The position numbers and the translations under genes were made by a program. A DNA stretch of 64,000 nt, from NCBI RefSeq assembly GCF_009862785.1, contig NZ_WWHU01000001.1, positions 3,534,001-3,598,000 of the forward strand, written 5' to 3'. A model generated the notes under the pieces. The model had not been told where the DNA came from. It ran no database searches and was given only the letters and a program-made list of their open reading frames with translations. This stretch comes from Gordonia sp. SID5947 (GTDB lineage: Bacteria; Actinomycetota; Actinomycetes; Mycobacteriales; Mycobacteriaceae). The stretch's first letter is position 1. Every line of letters starts with the position of its first letter. This document shows positions 63,121 to 64,000 of this stretch, piece after piece.

Positions 63121-64000
63121 CCTCTATCCCCGAGACCTGCGCGGGTACGCCGCCGATCGTCCGGCATGGCGCTGGCCGGAGGGCAAGCGGATCGCAGTCA
63201 GCGTGGTGATCAATTGGGAAGAAGGCGCAGAACACAACATCCTGCACGGTGACGACGTTTCGGAGAACACGGGATGCGATGTTGGCGATGGTCGGCCGAG
63301 GGAGCGTTCGCGGGATCTGCGGACCGAGTCCATGTACAACTTCGGTACGCGGGTCGGCGTTTGGCGGCTCCTCGACATTCTCGACGCGCATAACGTGCCC
63401 GCCACGGTATTCGCCTGCGGGATGGCCGTCGAGCGGTATCCGGAACTCGCCGCCGCGATGACGCGGCGGGGCCACGAACTGTGTGGCCACGGCTACCGGT
63501 GGATCGACTACCACGACGTCGACGAGGCGACCGAACGCGCTCACATCGCCCGGACTGTCAGCGCGATGACTGCAGCCACCGGACATCGGCCACTCGGCTG
63601 GTACACGGGTCGCACCAGCCCGAACACTCGCCGGCTGGTGATCGAGGAGGGCGGATTCGTCTATGACAGCGACGCCTATGACGACGAATTACCGTACGGT
63701 GAAAATTCTTTCGGGACTTCACACGTGGTGGTGCCGTACGCCTTCGACACCAACGACATGCGCTTCGCCACGTCACCCGGCCTGGCGACGGGTCGGCAGT
63801 TCGGTGACGAGCTCATCGACTCCCTCGATGAACTGCTCGCCGACCCCGTCGAGTCTCCTCGAATGATGAGCATCGGACTCCACCTGCGCCTCGCCGGCCG
63901 GCCGGCAAGGGCGCACGCGGTGCGCCGATTCCTCGAATATGCGACCTCGCATCCGGAGGTGTGGTTCGCACGCCGAATCGATATTGCCCGTTGGTGGATG
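63113..64000 (+). CDS. PuuE-like polysaccharide-deacetylase family hydrolase, partial
   Basis: The frame starts at ATG 63113 and stays open to the right edge (296 codons). It reads TESMYNFGTRVGVWRLLDILDAHNVPATVFACG, then RRGHELCGHGYRW and HRPLGWYTGRTSPNTRRL, the order found in PuuE-type metal amidohydrolases (NodB-like fold) that open ureide rings or cleave N-acyl groups. The His pair in GHELCGH is the likely metal site. It belongs to the importer-amidase operon and supports catabolism of a cyclic or acylated nitrogen compound. Confidence 0.8.
   Translation, partial: MTDLYPRDLRGYAADRPAWRWPEGKRIAVSVVINWEEGAEHNILHGDDVSENTGCDVGDGRPRERSRDLRTESMYNFGTRVGVWRLLDILDAHNVPATVFACGMAVERYPELAAAMTRRGHELCGHGYRWIDYHDVDEATERAHIARTVSAMTAATGHRPLGWYTGRTSPNTRRLVIEEGGFVYDSDAYDDELPYGENSFGTSHVVVPYAFDTNDMRFATSPGLATGRQFGDELIDSLDELLADPVESPRMMSIGLHLRLAGRPARAHAVRRFLEYATSHPEVWFARRIDIARWWM

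Noticed and set aside
1..64000. CRISPR arrays, cas genes, tRNA and rRNA genes
   Set aside because: No regularly spaced direct repeats, no Cas signature proteins, and no tRNA or rRNA-like sequence were found by reading.

Overview
The window is high-GC actinobacterial DNA. The gene content fits the Mycobacteriales (a Gordonia-, Rhodococcus- or Williamsia-like genome): paired YbjN/CesT-like chaperone-fold proteins, a DUF808 membrane protein, frequent GTG starts and a secreted LppP/LprE-like protein. This is inferred from gene content and codon use; no rRNA or tRNA gene was found to confirm it.

Layout. (1) 1-8068 is ordinary chromosome: a partial membrane protein, DUF1990, two YbjN-like proteins, DUF808, a class V aminotransferase plus NhaC antiporter operon, and a divergent XRE-cupin regulator. 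(2) 8134-9474 holds a tandem wreck of IS3-family elements, followed by an ankyrin protein. (3) About 10.0-47.2 kb is a very large defence island. It has two operons that diverge from a 120-bp gap at 24240-24359. The minus operon encodes a 1134-aa unknown protein, a 1644-aa DEAH helicase with DUF1998, an alpha/beta hydrolase with a hydrophobic tail, McrB and McrC. The plus operon encodes a DrmD-like SNF2 helicase, a 1533-aa N6-adenine methyltransferase, a Pycsar cassette (cyclase, PycTM effector, second cyclase), a 2124-aa helicase with DUF1998 and a nuclease-like domain, a DUF262/DUF1524 GmrSD-like protein, a RelE-UvrD fusion and a 76-aa protein. (4) 48042-49326 is a second IS3 copy, inverted relative to the first, so the island lies between two inverted IS copies. 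(5) 49.5-57.3 kb is an accessory strip: membrane proteins, a caspase-like protein, a serpin and a NERD-UvrD helicase. (6) 57.4-64.0 kb is a GntR-controlled catabolic operon: ABC importer (substrate-binding protein, permease, ATPase), amidase, Asp/Glu-racemase-like protein and a PuuE-like deacetylase.

How it works together. The plus operon looks like a DISARM-related system whose DrmA and DrmB functions are carried by one giant protein. A two-cyclase Pycsar module, a type IV (GmrSD-like) protein and a RelE-UvrD helicase are built into the same transcription unit. An approximately 80-90-aa C-terminal module recurs on three otherwise unrelated proteins of the island. Nearly identical 3' DNA plus a 21-codon stub of the UvrD gene record a cassette insertion.

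Caution. Three genes (mcrB, a gene near 50.57 kb, and the GntR regulator) are each broken by loss of one base from what should be a five-base G/C run. This points to homopolymer sequencing error at least as much as to real pseudogenes.
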